A stretch of 64,000 nucleotides of DNA. Origin: Gulbenkiania mobilis. Lineage in GTDB: Bacteria; Pseudomonadota; Gammaproteobacteria; Burkholderiales; Chromobacteriaceae. Both the position numbers and the translations under genes were made by a program. How positions within the stretch are numbered: the stretch's first letter is position 1; every line of letters starts with the position of its first letter. The notes below the pieces were generated by a model. The model did no database searches, was not told the origin of the DNA, and saw only the letters and a program-made list of their open reading frames with translations. This document shows positions 26,854 through 38,434 of this stretch, piece after piece. The stretch covers positions 310,001 to 374,000 of the forward strand of contig SMDA01000002.1 of the NCBI GenBank assembly GCA_004346645.1, read 5' to 3'.

Positions 26854-27948
26854 ATGCGTACCCTTGCTCTGGCCGTTACCCTTGCGCTGGGCAGCCTGGC
26901 TGCCCACGCTGAAACCGTCTACACCGGCGACAAGATCGACGGTGTGCCCGTCATCCGCAAACTGGACATTTCCGACCTGCCGGCCGGTACGATGCAGCGC
27001 TTCATGTTTGAGGGCGCTTCCAATGGCATCGCGCAACACTGGTACGTACCAGTGATCGTGGCCAAAGGCGCGCAGCCGGGTCCGAAACTGGGCCTGCAGG
27101 CTTCGGTGCACGGAGATGAGCTGAACGGTACCCGCGTCATCCAGAAGGTGTTCGAATCGATCGATCCCAAAACCCTGAAGGGCACGGTGATCGGGGCCAT
27201 TGGCGCCAACCCCTCGGGCATGCTGGCCAACAACCGCAACTGGCAGCTGATGAACGACGGTGGCGACATGGTTGACTTCAACCGCATCTGGCCCGGCAAG
27301 GAAAAGGGCAACACGCCCGAACAGCACGCATGGCGGCTGTGGAACCAGCTGTGGGGCGGCAATGTGGACATGTTCATCGATATGCACACCCAAAGCCGTG
27401 GCACCGAGTATCCGCTCTTCATCTACGCCGACTACCGCAACCCCAAGATCCGCGAGATTGCCGAGCTGATTCCGGCCGACCAGATCAAGGCCGACCCGGG
27501 TGAGAAAGGCTCGGTGGAAACCACCTTCGTCGAGAACAAGATCCCGGCGATCACGCTGGAGATCGGCAAGCCCAAGCTCTACCAGCCCGAACTGATCGAG
27601 CGCAGCCTGACTGGCGTGCGCAACGTCATGATCAAGAACGGCATGGTCGACGGCCGGCTGGGCAAAACCGCCCAGGACTACAAGGCCTTCGTCGGCAACG
27701 ACATGACCTCGATCCGCGCCGAAGTCGGCGGCTTCTCGGAAGTGCTCGTGAAGGTAGGCGACATGGTGAAGAAAGGCCAGAAAGTGGCGGTGCAGCGCAA
27801 CGCCTTCGGCGACGTGATCCGCGAGTACACCGCTTCGGCCGATGGCAAGGTGCTGGCCATCGGCAACGACCCGCTGCGCGAGGCACGCGGCCTTCTGGTA
27901 CGCATCCTGATCCAGAACCCGGATCCGGCCTGCAAGCTGGGGTGCTGA
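26854..27948 (+). CDS. secreted succinylglutamate desuccinylase/aspartoacylase-family protein
   Basis: 364 residues with a signal peptide (MRTLALAVTLALGSLAAHA). The zinc-carboxypeptidase-like fold of the AstE/AspA family is shown by SVHGDELNGTR (His and Glu zinc ligands), NNRNWQLMNDGGDMVDFNRIWPG and DMHTQSRGTEYP (third ligand His), with ITLEIGKPKL carrying a likely catalytic Glu. Cytosolic members deacylate N-acyl amino acids; this exported form is related to periplasmic members of unknown substrate. GAGGAG lies 7 bases upstream of the ATG. Transcription probably stops at the DUS-pair hairpin 22 bases after the stop. Confidence 0.85.
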   Translation: MRTLALAVTLALGSLAAHAETVYTGDKIDGVPVIRKLDISDLPAGTMQRFMFEGASNGIAQHWYVPVIVAKGAQPGPKLGLQASVHGDELNGTRVIQKVFESIDPKTLKGTVIGAIGANPSGMLANNRNWQLMNDGGDMVDFNRIWPGKEKGNTPEQHAWRLWNQLWGGNVDMFIDMHTQSRGTEYPLFIYADYRNPKIREIAELIPADQIKADPGEKGSVETTFVENKIPAITLEIGKPKLYQPELIERSLTGVRNVMIKNGMVDGRLGKTAQDYKAFVGNDMTSIRAEVGGFSEVLVKVGDMVKKGQKVAVQRNAFGDVIREYTASADGKVLAIGNDPLREARGLLVRILIQNPDPACKLGC

Positions 27949-27970
27949 TCGGATAACAGACGTTAGCTGA

Positions 27971-28003
27971 AAGGGTTGGCCGAAGGCTTTTCGGCCAACC
28001 CTT
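27971..28003. terminator. perfect inverted pair of DUS-like elements
   Basis: AAGGGTTGGCCGAA (27971-27984), loop GGCTT, TTCGGCCAACCCTT (27990-28003), followed by GTTTC. The 14-bp arms are exact complements and each contains the full repeated word. The position just after a stop codon and before the rhlE leader indicates a terminator, the role that paired uptake sequences have in Neisseria. Confidence 0.8.
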
Positions 28004-28185
28004 GTTTCATAGCGGGCCGAAAGCCTGTACACTGCCGCCACTTGCGCCTGACCAATTCGGCGCCAGGTCTTCTTCCCGGGTGGCCGCCTGGCCCCCTTAG
28101 CGAAGTTTTCCGCCCTCTATCCACTCGTTCCGTCTGCCTGGATTGGTGTCGCACAACCTGCGATAGGCCGTCGCGGGAGTGCTCA

Positions 28186-29802
28186 ATGTCTGAAATTACC
28201 TTTGCCGACCTCGGGTTGGCCGAACCCCTGCTGCGCGCGGTGACCGAAACCGGTTACACCCGCCCCACCCCCATCCAGGCCCAGGCCATCCCGCAGGTGC
28301 TGCAAGGCGGCGACCTCTTGGCCGCAGCCCAGACCGGCACCGGCAAGACCGCGGGTTTTACGCTGCCGCTGCTGCATCGCCTGGGGCCCAAGCCCACTCA
28401 CCTGAAGGGGCGCCCGCGTGCCCTGGTGCTCACCCCGACACGCGAACTGGCGGCCCAGGTGGAAGAGTCCGTCCGCACCTACGGCAAGTACCTGCCGCAT
28501 ACCTCGATGGTGATGTTCGGTGGCGTGGGCATCAACCCGCAGATCGCCGCCCTGCGCAAGCCGGTGGACATCCTTGTAGCCACCCCGGGCCGCCTCCTGG
28601 ACCATGCCGGCCAGAAGACCGTCGACCTCTCCGGTGTGGAGATCCTGGTACTGGACGAAGCAGACCGCATGCTGGACATGGGCTTCATCCACGACATCAA
28701 GAAGGTGCTGGCCCTGTTGCCGGCCAAGCGCCAGAACCTGCTGTTCTCGGCCACCTTCTCCGACGAGATCAAGGCTCTGGCCGACCGGCTGCTGGACGCA
28801 CCCAAGCTGGTGGAAGTGGCCCGCCGCAACACCACCAACGAGCTGGTGGACCAGAAAATCCATCTGGTGGACCGCGACAAGAAAACCGAACTGCTCACCC
28901 ACCTGATCGCTACCTACAACTGGCAGCAGGTGCTGGTGTTCACGCGCACCAAGCACGGCGCCAACCGCTTGGCCGAAAAGCTGGAAAAGAGCGGCATACC
29001 GGCCGCGGCCATTCATGGCAACAAAAGTCAGAACGCCCGCACCAAGGCCCTGGCCGACTTCAAGGCAGGCTCGCTGCAGGTGCTGGTCGCCACGGACATC
29101 GCAGCCCGCGGCCTGGACATCGACCAACTGCCGCATGTGGTCAACTTCGAGCTGCCCAACGTCCCCGAGGACTATGTGCACCGCATCGGCCGGACCGGCC
29201 GTGCCGGCTCGCCGGGCGAGGCAATCTCGCTGGTGTGCGTGGACGAGCTGGGCTTCCTGAAGGACATCGAAAAGCTGACGCGCCAGTCGATCCCGCGCTT
29301 CACCGAAGCGGGCTTCGAAGCGGACCTGAGCGTCAAGCCGGAGCCGATCCTGATGGGCGGCAATCGCGGCCGTGGCGCGCCCGGTGCAGGCCGGGGCCGC
29401 AGCGGCGGTGAAAAGCCCCGCAACGCCGAACCTGCCCGTACATCCAAGGCCGCCGCGCCGCGTCGCGAGGCCAAGCCACACGGGCACGACACACCGCGCA
29501 ACGCACCGGCCCAGCCGGGCCGTCAGAAGCCGGCAACCGGCCGCGGCGGTCGCAGCACCGCCGGCAACCGCAACGAACCGCAGCGCGAGGTCAACGGCAA
29601 CCGCATCGAGCCGCCACGGCCGGAGATCAACGGCAACCGCATCGAACCGCCGCGCCCGGAGATCAATGGCAACCGCGTCGAACCGGCCCGCCACGGCCAA
29701 GGCGATCGGCGCGGCACGCCCAACCGCAAGCCGGGTGCCCGCCAGGGCCGCCCCGCAGACGGCCAGCGCGCGGCGCTGTTCTCGCCGCCCAAGAAGCGTT
29801 GA
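28186..29802 (+). CDS. rhlE: DEAD-box ATP-dependent RNA helicase
   Basis: 538 residues. All DEAD-box motifs are present: the Q motif (GYTRPTPIQ), [51 protein letters not shown] and [10 protein letters not shown]. The compact core and the long basic tail fit RhlE, which remodels RNA during ribosome assembly and decay. The tail (after about residue 385) is rich in Arg, Gly, Pro and Asn and includes three 12-residue repeats. ATG 28186 has GGGAG upstream; the region 28004-28185 is a long leader. Two DUS-like elements lie inside the gene. Confidence 0.95.
   Translation: MSEITFADLGLAEPLLRAVTETGYTRPTPIQAQAIPQVLQGGDLLAAAQTGTGKTAGFTLPLLHRLGPKPTHLKGRPRALVLTPTRELAAQVEESVRTYGKYLPHTSMVMFGGVGINPQIAALRKPVDILVATPGRLLDHAGQKTVDLSGVEILVLDEADRMLDMGFIHDIKKVLALLPAKRQNLLFSATFSDEIKALADRLLDAPKLVEVARRNTTNELVDQKIHLVDRDKKTELLTHLIATYNWQQVLVFTRTKHGANRLAEKLEKSGIPAAAIHGNKSQNARTKALADFKAGSLQVLVATDIAARGLDIDQLPHVVNFELPNVPEDYVHRIGRTGRAGSPGEAISLVCVDELGFLKDIEKLTRQSIPRFTEAGFEADLSVKPEPILMGGNRGRGAPGAGRGRSGGEKPRNAEPARTSKAAAPRREAKPHGHDTPRNAPAQPGRQKPATGRGGRSTAGNRNEPQREVNGNRIEPPRPEINGNRIEPPRPEINGNRVEPARHGQGDRRGTPNRKPGARQGRPADGQRAALFSPPKKR
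29587..29694 (+). repeat. 36-bp tandem repeat in the rhlE tail
   Basis: Three head-to-tail 36-base units encoding E(V/I)NGNR(I/V)EPPRP, the last one diverged to EPARH. The second unit differs from the first by only a few bases, so the array is young and could vary in copy number between strains. Confidence 0.8.
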
Positions 29803-29812
29803 GGTCGGGCAG

Positions 29813-30643
29813 GTGAGGCCGCGACTGTTCGGCGTCGACTTCACCAGCCGGCCCTCGCGCCGCAAGGCAATCGTCGTGGCCGAAGGGCGGCTGGAGGGCA
29901 ACGTGCTCACAGTATCGTCCTGCCAGCGGCTGGAACATTTTCCCGCTTTCGAAGCCTTCCTGCAGACGCCCGGCCCCTGGCTGGGCGGTTTCGATTTTCC
30001 CTTCGGATTCTCCCGCGCCTTGGTGGAAGCCCAAGGTTGGCCGAACACCTGGCCAGCACTGATGGCCTCGCTGTCTGTCCTGCCGGCCGACACCGCCCGC
30101 GCGCAGCTCACCGAGCGCTTCCGCGCCTGGTGTGGCGCCCGCCCTGCCGGACAGAAGTTTGCCCATCGGGCCACCGATGGTCCCGCCGGCTCGTCCCCCT
30201 CCATGAAATGGGTGAATCCGCCCGTGGCCTGGATGCTGCTCGAAGGCGCTACCCGGCTGTGGCAGGCGGGTGTCACCGTGCCGGGCATGCATGTGGCCGA
30301 CCCAGCACGCATCGCTCTGGAAGCCTATCCGGGCTATCTGGCGCGGCGCATCACCCGCGCTTCGTATAAAAGCGACGAAAAAGCCAAGCAGACGCCGGCG
30401 CGCACCGCGGTACGTGCCACCCTCCTGGCGGCGCTGGCACAGGGAGTGGACGACTATCCCCGGGTGAAGTGGGAGGACGGGCTCGAGGACGCTGCGCTGG
30501 CCGATGCCAGCGGCGACACGCTTGATGCTGCACTGTGTCTGGTGCAGGCGGCCTGGGCGGAGGTGCGGCGTACGGACGGCTTCGGACTGCCACCGTTCGA
30601 CCCGCTGGAAGGGTGGACGGTGAGTGTGCCGCCGGCAGCCTGA
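29813..30643 (+). CDS. DUF429 family protein
   Basis: 276 residues from GTG 29813, which begins 10 bases after the rhlE stop. It opens with LFGVDFTSRPSRRKAIVVAEG, an RNase H-like strand-turn typical of DUF429, and continues with FDFPFGFSRALVEAQGWPN, FAHRATDGPAGSSPSMKWVNPPVAWM and ALEAYPGYLARR. The fold is ribonuclease H-like and the molecular function is unknown. Close spacing suggests co-transcription with rhlE. It is convergent with the next gene with a 9-base gap and no visible terminator. Confidence 0.82.
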   Translation: MRPRLFGVDFTSRPSRRKAIVVAEGRLEGNVLTVSSCQRLEHFPAFEAFLQTPGPWLGGFDFPFGFSRALVEAQGWPNTWPALMASLSVLPADTARAQLTERFRAWCGARPAGQKFAHRATDGPAGSSPSMKWVNPPVAWMLLEGATRLWQAGVTVPGMHVADPARIALEAYPGYLARRITRASYKSDEKAKQTPARTAVRATLLAALAQGVDDYPRVKWEDGLEDAALADASGDTLDAALCLVQAAWAEVRRTDGFGLPPFDPLEGWTVSVPPAA

Positions 30644-30652
30644 GCGGTGCGC

Positions 30653-31429
30653 CTAGCGCCGGCTCCAGGGATCCAGTGCGGGCTGGGTACGCAGGCGCAG
30701 GCGGTCCAGGTAACGGTGCGCGATGATGTAGGGGCGGTTCTCGCGCGCCAGCTGCGTCAGGGCGCGCTGCAAGCGTTGCACCATGGTGAGGGGCATGTTG
30801 CGATTGCAGGCCAGGTAGAGCTGGGTGGTGCGCACCGTGATGCGCGGCTCCAGCGGTGCAGCGTCCGGCCGACGCGCCATCAGCGCTTCGGCCTGCAGCC
30901 GGCCGGTCAGCCACAGGTCCACCCGGCCGGCCTGCAGCTTGGTGAAGTTGTCCAGATCGTCCCGCGCATACTCCACGCGAAACCCCTTCTTGACGAGGTA
31001 GGCGGCTGCGGCCGATCCTTCGAAGCCGGCGATGCGATACGGCCGCGCGTCTTCCAGCGAACGGATGCGTGGGGCCAGCGCACGCGGCGCGTACAGCACC
31101 CACGGGTTGTCGTAGAGCGGTCCCACCCACTGGAACAGCGCCTCGCGCTCCGGGGTACGCGTGGTGGAAAGCAGACAGGCGTGCCGGTTATCCTGCGTCA
31201 TCGTATAGGCGCGCAGCCAAGGGTAGAGCGACACCGAGCCCTTGAGACCGGCCAACGCCAGCATATCGCGCACCAGCTCGACGCTCAGCCCCTCGGGCTC
31301 ACCGGTGCTGTTGAGCGTGTTGAAGGGCGGGTAGTCCATCGCCAGCAGGGTGAGGTCGGTCGCCCGCGCGCCCACCGGGGCCAGCATCAGCAACGGGACT
31401 GCGAGCAGGAGTGTGCAAAAATGCCGCAT
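30653..31429 (-). CDS. periplasmic solute-binding protein, family 3-like
   Basis: 258 residues from ATG 31429, with signal peptide MRHFCTLLLAVPLLMLAPVGARA. The fold is the SBP_bac_3 type: LTLLAMDYPPFNTLNSTGEPEGLSVELVRDM at the start, ACLLSTTRTPEREALFQWVGPLY in the hinge region, and a second lobe starting IAGFEGSAAAAYLVKKGF. The TRTPERE... WVGPL motif is typical of orphan Neisseriales and Pseudomonas binding proteins without permeases. No transporter genes are adjacent. Confidence 0.85.
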   Translation of the reverse strand: MRHFCTLLLAVPLLMLAPVGARATDLTLLAMDYPPFNTLNSTGEPEGLSVELVRDMLALAGLKGSVSLYPWLRAYTMTQDNRHACLLSTTRTPEREALFQWVGPLYDNPWVLYAPRALAPRIRSLEDARPYRIAGFEGSAAAAYLVKKGFRVEYARDDLDNFTKLQAGRVDLWLTGRLQAEALMARRPDAAPLEPRITVRTTQLYLACNRNMPLTMVQRLQRALTQLARENRPYIIAHRYLDRLRLRTQPALDPWSRR

Positions 31430-31573
31430 AACTGTGACCTTACTGGCTTTCCATTCCATTTAATTAAAATTTTGCGCTTGGCATGAAGCTATAATCAGCT
31501 GGTCGCTATTCTGCCACGGCCGGCCCCCACCGCTGCAGCTGCCTTGCAGGCGGCCCGCCGCCGGGCCACCCGC

Positions 31574-33514
31574 ATGCCCATCCACCTGTCCTGTTCACCT
31601 TGTCTTTCGCGCTGGCTCGCTCGGCGCCTGCAGACGCTGGTCTATCTGCTGCTCTACTGCCTGGCGGGGGCGGTAGTGTACCGCTTCCTTGGCGTGGCCG
31701 ATGCCTTTCCTGCAGCCATTTGGCTGCCTTCGGGCGTGGCGCTGGCCGCCTGCCTGTGGTTTGGCTCACGCATGTGGCTGGCGGTGTTCGCCGGCTCCCT
31801 GATCGTCAATTACGGGCTCTTCGACGCCCCGCTGGACAGCGCGCTCGGTCTGTCCGCATCCAACACGCTCGGCCCGGTGCTGGCCGCCGCGCTCTACCGT
31901 CACCAGCAAGCCGACAGGCTGCCTTTCTATCGCATTGTCGACACCGTGCGCTTCCTGGTACTGGGGGTGGGGGTGTCCAGCACGCTCAGCGCACTGGGAG
32001 GCGCTCTGCTCTTCGACCAGCTGCACCACACCACCGGCCAGGAGGGCTTCATGCCCTTCGTGCGCTGGTGGCTGTGCGATGCTGCGGGCGCACTGGTGCT
32101 GACCCCGATACTGCTGCTGTGCCTCTCGCGCGAGCAGGACCACTACCGGCGCCATCAGGCGGCCTTGCCGGAGAGCCTGACGGTGGCCTTGGGCACGCTC
32201 TGCGCGGCCGGGTGGATGTTCCTTTCGCTGCCGCAGGCGGGGCAGGCCTATCCCGCGCTGCCTGCCTTGCTGCTGCTGCCCCTGCTGTGGATGGTGGGGC
32301 GGGTACCGCTGCGGGCGGCGCATGGCCTCGCCCTGGGTGTGGCCACGCTGGCGCTGGCGGGCGCGGCATCCGGACGCGGCGTGTTCAGCCCTTGGGGCAC
32401 GGCGCAGGCATTGGGCAATACCTCGATGACGCTGATGGCACAGTCAATCACGCTGCTGGTGATCGGTGCGCTGGTGGCCGAGCGCCGCATCAGCGAGGAG
32501 CGGCTGCGTCAGGCCAACCAGACGCTGGAGCGTAAGGTACGGGAACGCACCCAGCAGCTTCTGGACAGCGAGGCCCGCTTCCGCCTGATGGCAGACGCCG
32601 CGCCCTTCCCGCTGGTGATGAACACTCTCAGCGACGGCCGACTGCTCTACGCCAACCCCAAGGCCGAGGCCCTGTTCCGCAGCACGCTGGGGCAGACGCC
32701 GCTGAATGTGCTGGACTTCTACGTTTGCCAGGAAGAACGCAGCGCGGTAGTGGAAACATTGCTGCGCGCAGGCGCGATCGCCGACCGCGAGGTGCGACTA
32801 AGGGATAGCGACGGCCGCGCCTTCTGGGCACATGTTTCGTGCTCGTTGGTGCGCACCGAGCAGGCCGTGTATGTGATCTCTGGCATCAACGATGTGACCG
32901 AGCGCAAGGCCTTGGAGTACTCTCTTCAGACCGCCAACGAGGCGCTGCGGCGCCAGGTGAACGAGATCGAAAGCCTGCAGCACGGTCTGCGGGAACAGGC
33001 GGTGCGCGACCCGCTCACCGGGCTGTTCAACCGCCGCTATCTGGATGACACCCTACCGCGGGTATTGGCGCACATGCGGGCGCTGGACCGCCCGGTGGCC
33101 GTGCTGATGCTGGATGCGGACCACTTCAAGCGCATCAACGACACTTGGGGGCACAAGAGCGGCGATGCAGTGCTGGCCGCCATCGGCCGCTATCTGGCCC
33201 AACGCTTCCGCACCAGCGACATCGTCTGCCGTTACGGCGGGGAGGAGTTCCTGATCGTAATGCCCGACAGCGACCCCGTGGCCGCCGAAAACAAGGCCCG
33301 CACCCTGTGCCGCGAGCTGCGACGCCTGCCGATCGACACCGCCGGCCAGACACTGCACGTCACCCTGTCCATCGGTGTGGCCTTCGCGCCCACCCACGGA
33401 GAGGAGGCGGAGGCTGTGGTACAGGCCGCTGACCTGGCGCTATATGCGGCCAAGCGTGCCGGACGCGACTGCGTGGTGGTGGCCGGCACTGCCGCGTGCC
33501 AGCCTTCTGTCTGA
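31574..33514 (+). CDS. MASE1-PAS-GGDEF diguanylate cyclase
   Basis: 646 residues. An N-terminal membrane domain with about eight helices of the MASE1 type (FPAAIWLPSGVALAACLWFG), a short coiled coil (LRQANQTLERKVRERTQQLLDSEARF), a PAS domain (about residues 340-450, FPLVMNTLSDGRLLYANPKAEALF), a second coiled coil and a GGDEF domain. The active site is YGGEEF and a complete inhibitory I-site RTSD lies five residues before it. The protein should make cyclic di-GMP with product inhibition. No EAL domain is present. ATG 31574 is the first start with hydrophobic sequence following. Confidence 0.93.
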   Translation: MPIHLSCSPCLSRWLARRLQTLVYLLLYCLAGAVVYRFLGVADAFPAAIWLPSGVALAACLWFGSRMWLAVFAGSLIVNYGLFDAPLDSALGLSASNTLGPVLAAALYRHQQADRLPFYRIVDTVRFLVLGVGVSSTLSALGGALLFDQLHHTTGQEGFMPFVRWWLCDAAGALVLTPILLLCLSREQDHYRRHQAALPESLTVALGTLCAAGWMFLSLPQAGQAYPALPALLLLPLLWMVGRVPLRAAHGLALGVATLALAGAASGRGVFSPWGTAQALGNTSMTLMAQSITLLVIGALVAERRISEERLRQANQTLERKVRERTQQLLDSEARFRLMADAAPFPLVMNTLSDGRLLYANPKAEALFRSTLGQTPLNVLDFYVCQEERSAVVETLLRAGAIADREVRLRDSDGRAFWAHVSCSLVRTEQAVYVISGINDVTERKALEYSLQTANEALRRQVNEIESLQHGLREQAVRDPLTGLFNRRYLDDTLPRVLAHMRALDRPVAVLMLDADHFKRINDTWGHKSGDAVLAAIGRYLAQRFRTSDIVCRYGGEEFLIVMPDSDPVAAENKARTLCRELRRLPIDTAGQTLHVTLSIGVAFAPTHGEEAEAVVQAADLALYAAKRAGRDCVVVAGTAACQPSV

Positions 33515-33650
33515 GCCACTGCCCCGTCCTTTTGCCCCCCACGCGATCCGGGCCTGACATGGCTCCCAAAGCATCTGCGCCGGCCATTCGCCAGCCTTGC
33601 CGGAACCCGGCCGCAACCGGACCCTACAGATCCTCCACTGCCTGCGGGGG

Positions 33651-33659
33651 TTGGCCGAA
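33651..33659 (+). repeat. DUS-like element, intergenic copy
   Basis: GGGGGTTGGCCGAAAGG, 39 bases upstream of the rsuA start codon and outside coding sequence. Confidence 0.6.
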
Positions 33660-33697
33660 AGGCCGGCCGGTAGCGGAGGCCGTGCTAACATCGCGCC

Positions 33698-34408
33698 ATG
33701 GAACTTTACCGACTTTTGCACGAACAGGGCTTCGGCAGCCGCAAGGCGTGTCGCAAGCTGGTGGAATACGGGCTGGTGGAAATCGATGGGGTGGTGGCCG
33801 ACGATTACCGGCAGCCGGTGGACCCGGCCGCCATCGGAGAGCTGGTGGTGGATGGCGAGCCCTGGACACTGCTGGAAGGCCCGCTGTACTTGATGCTCTA
33901 CAAGCCGCCGGGTTACGAAACCTCGCACAAGCCGATGCACAACCCGAGCGTATTCAGCCTGTTGCCCTGGCAGTTCAGCGAACTGGGCATCACGGCCGTG
34001 GGACGGCTGGACGTGGACACCACCGGACTGCTGCTCTTGACCACCGACGGACAGTTCGTGCATGCGCTCACCTCGCCCAAGCGGCATGTGCCCAAGCACT
34101 ATGAAGTGATCCTCAAGCACCCGGTGAGCGAGACCCTGGTGGCCCACCTGAAGAAGGGGGTGTACCTCAAGGACGACGACGAAAAGGTGGCAGCCGACGC
34201 GGTGGAGGTGCTGTCCGAGCACAGCATCCTGATGACGATCACGCAGGGCCGCTACCATCAGGTAAAGCGGATGATCGCCGCCGCAGGCAATCGGGTGGAA
34301 GCCCTGCACCGCCAAGGCATCGGCACGCTGGCGCTGGCGGAGCTCGACGAAGGCGAGTGGCGCCATCTCACCCCGGACGAGCTGGCTGCCTTCGGCTTTT
34401 TGCGCTAG
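33698..34408 (+). CDS. rsuA: 16S rRNA pseudouridine(516) synthase
   Basis: 236 residues. An S4-like RNA-binding N-terminus (LLHEQGFGSRKACRKLVEYGLVEIDG) followed by the pseudouridine synthase core with the catalytic aspartate in AVGRLDVDTTGLLLLT (Asp105), the KPPGYETS motif and TQGRYHQVKRMIAAAGN near the end. The size and the YLMLYKPPGY and RYHQVKRM pattern fit RsuA, which modifies U516 of 16S rRNA, better than RluB/RluE. It ends overlapping the convergent rhodanese gene by 4 bases. Confidence 0.9.
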   Translation: MELYRLLHEQGFGSRKACRKLVEYGLVEIDGVVADDYRQPVDPAAIGELVVDGEPWTLLEGPLYLMLYKPPGYETSHKPMHNPSVFSLLPWQFSELGITAVGRLDVDTTGLLLLTTDGQFVHALTSPKRHVPKHYEVILKHPVSETLVAHLKKGVYLKDDDEKVAADAVEVLSEHSILMTITQGRYHQVKRMIAAAGNRVEALHRQGIGTLALAELDEGEWRHLTPDELAAFGFLR

Positions 34409-34734
34409 GGCGCCTGCACGTGGCCAAAACGCTGTGCCACGGCCTCAAGGGTGCCGCCATTCTCCAGATTACGGTAGCCCAGCGTGCGCAGCATTTCCAT
34501 GGCCCGGGCAGCGCGCTGACCACTGCGGCAGTAAAGCACGATAGGCGCGTCACGGTCAGGCAGCCGAGCCGCTGCTTCCGGCAGCGTGTCCAAGGGCAGC
34601 GAAAGCGCACCGGGCACGTGGCCGGCGGCAAATTCCTGCGGGGTACGCACGTCTACCAGGACCGGGTCGGCCAGCAGGGTGTGCGACAGGGCGCCGAGCA
34701 TCATGGCCAGCGCCAGCTTCTTCAAGACCTGCAT
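34405..34734 (-). CDS. periplasmic rhodanese (PspE-like)
   Basis: 109 residues with signal peptide MQVLKKLALAMMLGALSHTLLA and a single rhodanese domain: VLVDVRTPQEFAAGHVPGALSLPLD, catalytic Cys in VLYCRSGQRA, and GYRNLENGGTLEAVA. Such exported single-domain rhodaneses transfer sulfane sulfur in the periplasm (thiosulfate sulfurtransferase PspE is the closest type). It lies 9 bases downstream of the AcoR-like regulator gene on the same strand. Confidence 0.9.
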   Translation of the reverse strand: MQVLKKLALAMMLGALSHTLLADPVLVDVRTPQEFAAGHVPGALSLPLDTLPEAAARLPDRDAPIVLYCRSGQRAARAMEMLRTLGYRNLENGGTLEAVAQRFGHVQAP

Positions 34735-34743
34735 CTTCCCTCC

Positions 34744-36636
<1,893 letters not shown>

Positions 36637-36650
36637 CGCTGGCCTTTCTT

Positions 36651-36687
36651 GCGACAGTGTCGCGTCACAGTGTCGCACGCCGCGACA
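36651..36687. promoter_or_regulatory. putative upstream activator sites
   Basis: Two nested palindromes: GCGACA-g-TGTCGC (36651-36663) and TGTCGC-acgcc-GCGACA (36671-36687). They lie about 150 bases upstream of the -24/-12 promoter, a normal distance for enhancer binding by a sigma-54 activator, and next to the activator's own start codon, allowing autoregulation. Confidence 0.6.
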
Positions 36688-36838
36688 CGAACTGCCGGAT
36701 TGTCGGACGTGTAGCGCGGCCTTTGAAGCCGCTTCAGGCCTGCGTGCTCGCTCGCCACATTGCGCAACGCACAAGTCATCTGCTCTAAATCTTTACAGTT
36801 GGCGCATGAGGGATTTTGCGCTGCATCACGCCATTTTC

Positions 36839-36855
36839 TTGGCACGGATCGTGCG
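36839..36855 (+). promoter_or_regulatory. sigma-54 (-24/-12) promoter of the aldehyde dehydrogenase gene
   Basis: TTGGCACGGATCGTGCG matches the consensus YTGGCACGRNNNTTGCW at 15 of 17 positions, including the essential GG (36841-36842) and GC (36853-36854) with 10-base spacing. The start codon follows at 36914 with AAGGAG. Confidence 0.85.
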
Positions 36856-36913
36856 CTATGGCATCGCCGCCACACCGGTGGCCACAACACAAGACGCACA
36901 AAGGAGATGACGC

Positions 36914-38434
36914 ATGAGCACGCTCGTACCCGGCCAGATCGGCTACCCCTTGGAACTGAAGTCCCGCTACGCCAACTATATCGGTGGCAAGTGGGTACCC
37001 CCCGTCAACGGCCGCTACTTCGAAAATGTCACGCCGATCACCGGCAAGGTGCTGTGCGAGATCCCGCGCTCGGACGAGCAGGACGTGGAAATGGCGCTGG
37101 ATGCCGCACACGCCGCCCGGCACGGCTGGGGCCACACGCCCGTGACCGAGCGCGCCATCCTGCTGAACCGCATCGCCGACCGCATGGAGCAGAACCTCGA
37201 GATGCTGGCCACGGTGGAAACCTGGGACAACGGCAAGCCGATCCGCGAAACCCGCGCCGCTGACATCCCGCTGGCCATCGACCACTTCCGCTACTTCGCT
37301 GCCTGCGTGCGTTCGCAGGAGGGCAGCCTCGGCGAGATTGACGCCAACACGGTGGCCTACCACTTCCACGAGCCCCTGGGGGTGGTGGGACAAATCATTC
37401 CGTGGAACTTCCCGATCCTGATGGCGGCGTGGAAGCTGGCCCCGGCGCTGGCGGCCGGCAACTGCGTGGTGCTCAAGCCGGCCGAACAGACCCCTCTTTC
37501 GATCTTGGTACTGGCCGAACTGGTGGGCGACCTGCTGCCACCGGGCGTGCTCAACATCGTCAACGGTTACGGCACCGAAGCCGGTAAGGCCCTGGCCACC
37601 TCTACCCGCATTGCCAAAATCGCCTTCACCGGCTCCACGCCGGTAGGCCGCCTGATCATGAACTACGCCAGCCAGAACCTGATCCCGGTGACGCTGGAGC
37701 TGGGCGGCAAGTCGCCCAACATCTTCTTCGAGGACGTGGCGGACAAGGACGATGCCTTCCTCGACAAGGCGATCGAGGGCTTCGTAATGTTTGCGCTCAA
37801 CCAGGGCGAAGTGTGCACCTGCCCCAGCCGGGCCCTGATCCACGAATCCATCTACGACCGCTTCATGGAGAAGGCGCTGGCCCGGGTGGCGGCCATCCGC
37901 CAGGGCAACCCACTGGACCCGCAGACCATGCTCGGCGCCCAAGCTTCGATGGAGCAGATGGACAAGATTCAGAGCTACCTGGACATCGGCCGCCAGGAAG
38001 GCGCCGAGGTGCTCGCAGGTGGCGCACGCGCCCACCTGGGCGGTGACCTGGAGGAAGGCTACTACATCCAGCCCACCGTGTTCCGTGGCCACAACAAGAT
38101 GCGCGTCTTCCAAGAAGAGATCTTCGGCCCGGTGGTATCGGTCACCACCTTCAAGGATCGCGACGAGGCACTGGCGATCGCCAACGACACACTGTTTGGC
38201 CTGGGGGCGGGGGTGTGGACACGCAACATCAACACTGCGTTCTACATGGGCCGGCACATTGAGGCGGGTCGGGTATGGACCAACTGCTATCACGCTTACC
38301 CAGCGCATGCCGCGTTCGGCGGCTACAAGCAGTCCGGCATTGGCCGCGAGACGCACAAGATGATGCTGGAGCACTACCAGCAGACCAAGAACCTGCTGGT
38401 GAGCTACGCGGAAGACAAGCTGGGCTTCTTCTAA
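36914..38434 (+). CDS. acoD: NAD-dependent aldehyde dehydrogenase, AcoD/ExaC-like
   Basis: 506 residues of the ALDH superfamily: [19 protein letters not shown], cofactor loop FTGSTPVGR, active Glu in LELGGKSPN, and the catalytic Cys in [12 protein letters not shown]. The length and the N-terminal [20 protein letters not shown] fit the acetaldehyde dehydrogenases AcoD and ExaC that work in acetoin or ethanol oxidation. The E. coli homologue is AldB. It is divergent from an AcoR-like activator and is driven by the sigma-54 promoter at 36839. Substrate is inferred from that context, not proven. Confidence 0.9.
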   Translation: MSTLVPGQIGYPLELKSRYANYIGGKWVPPVNGRYFENVTPITGKVLCEIPRSDEQDVEMALDAAHAARHGWGHTPVTERAILLNRIADRMEQNLEMLATVETWDNGKPIRETRAADIPLAIDHFRYFAACVRSQEGSLGEIDANTVAYHFHEPLGVVGQIIPWNFPILMAAWKLAPALAAGNCVVLKPAEQTPLSILVLAELVGDLLPPGVLNIVNGYGTEAGKALATSTRIAKIAFTGSTPVGRLIMNYASQNLIPVTLELGGKSPNIFFEDVADKDDAFLDKAIEGFVMFALNQGEVCTCPSRALIHESIYDRFMEKALARVAAIRQGNPLDPQTMLGAQASMEQMDKIQSYLDIGRQEGAEVLAGGARAHLGGDLEEGYYIQPTVFRGHNKMRVFQEEIFGPVVSVTTFKDRDEALAIANDTLFGLGAGVWTRNINTAFYMGRHIEAGRVWTNCYHAYPAHAAFGGYKQSGIGRETHKMMLEHYQQTKNLLVSYAEDKLGFF

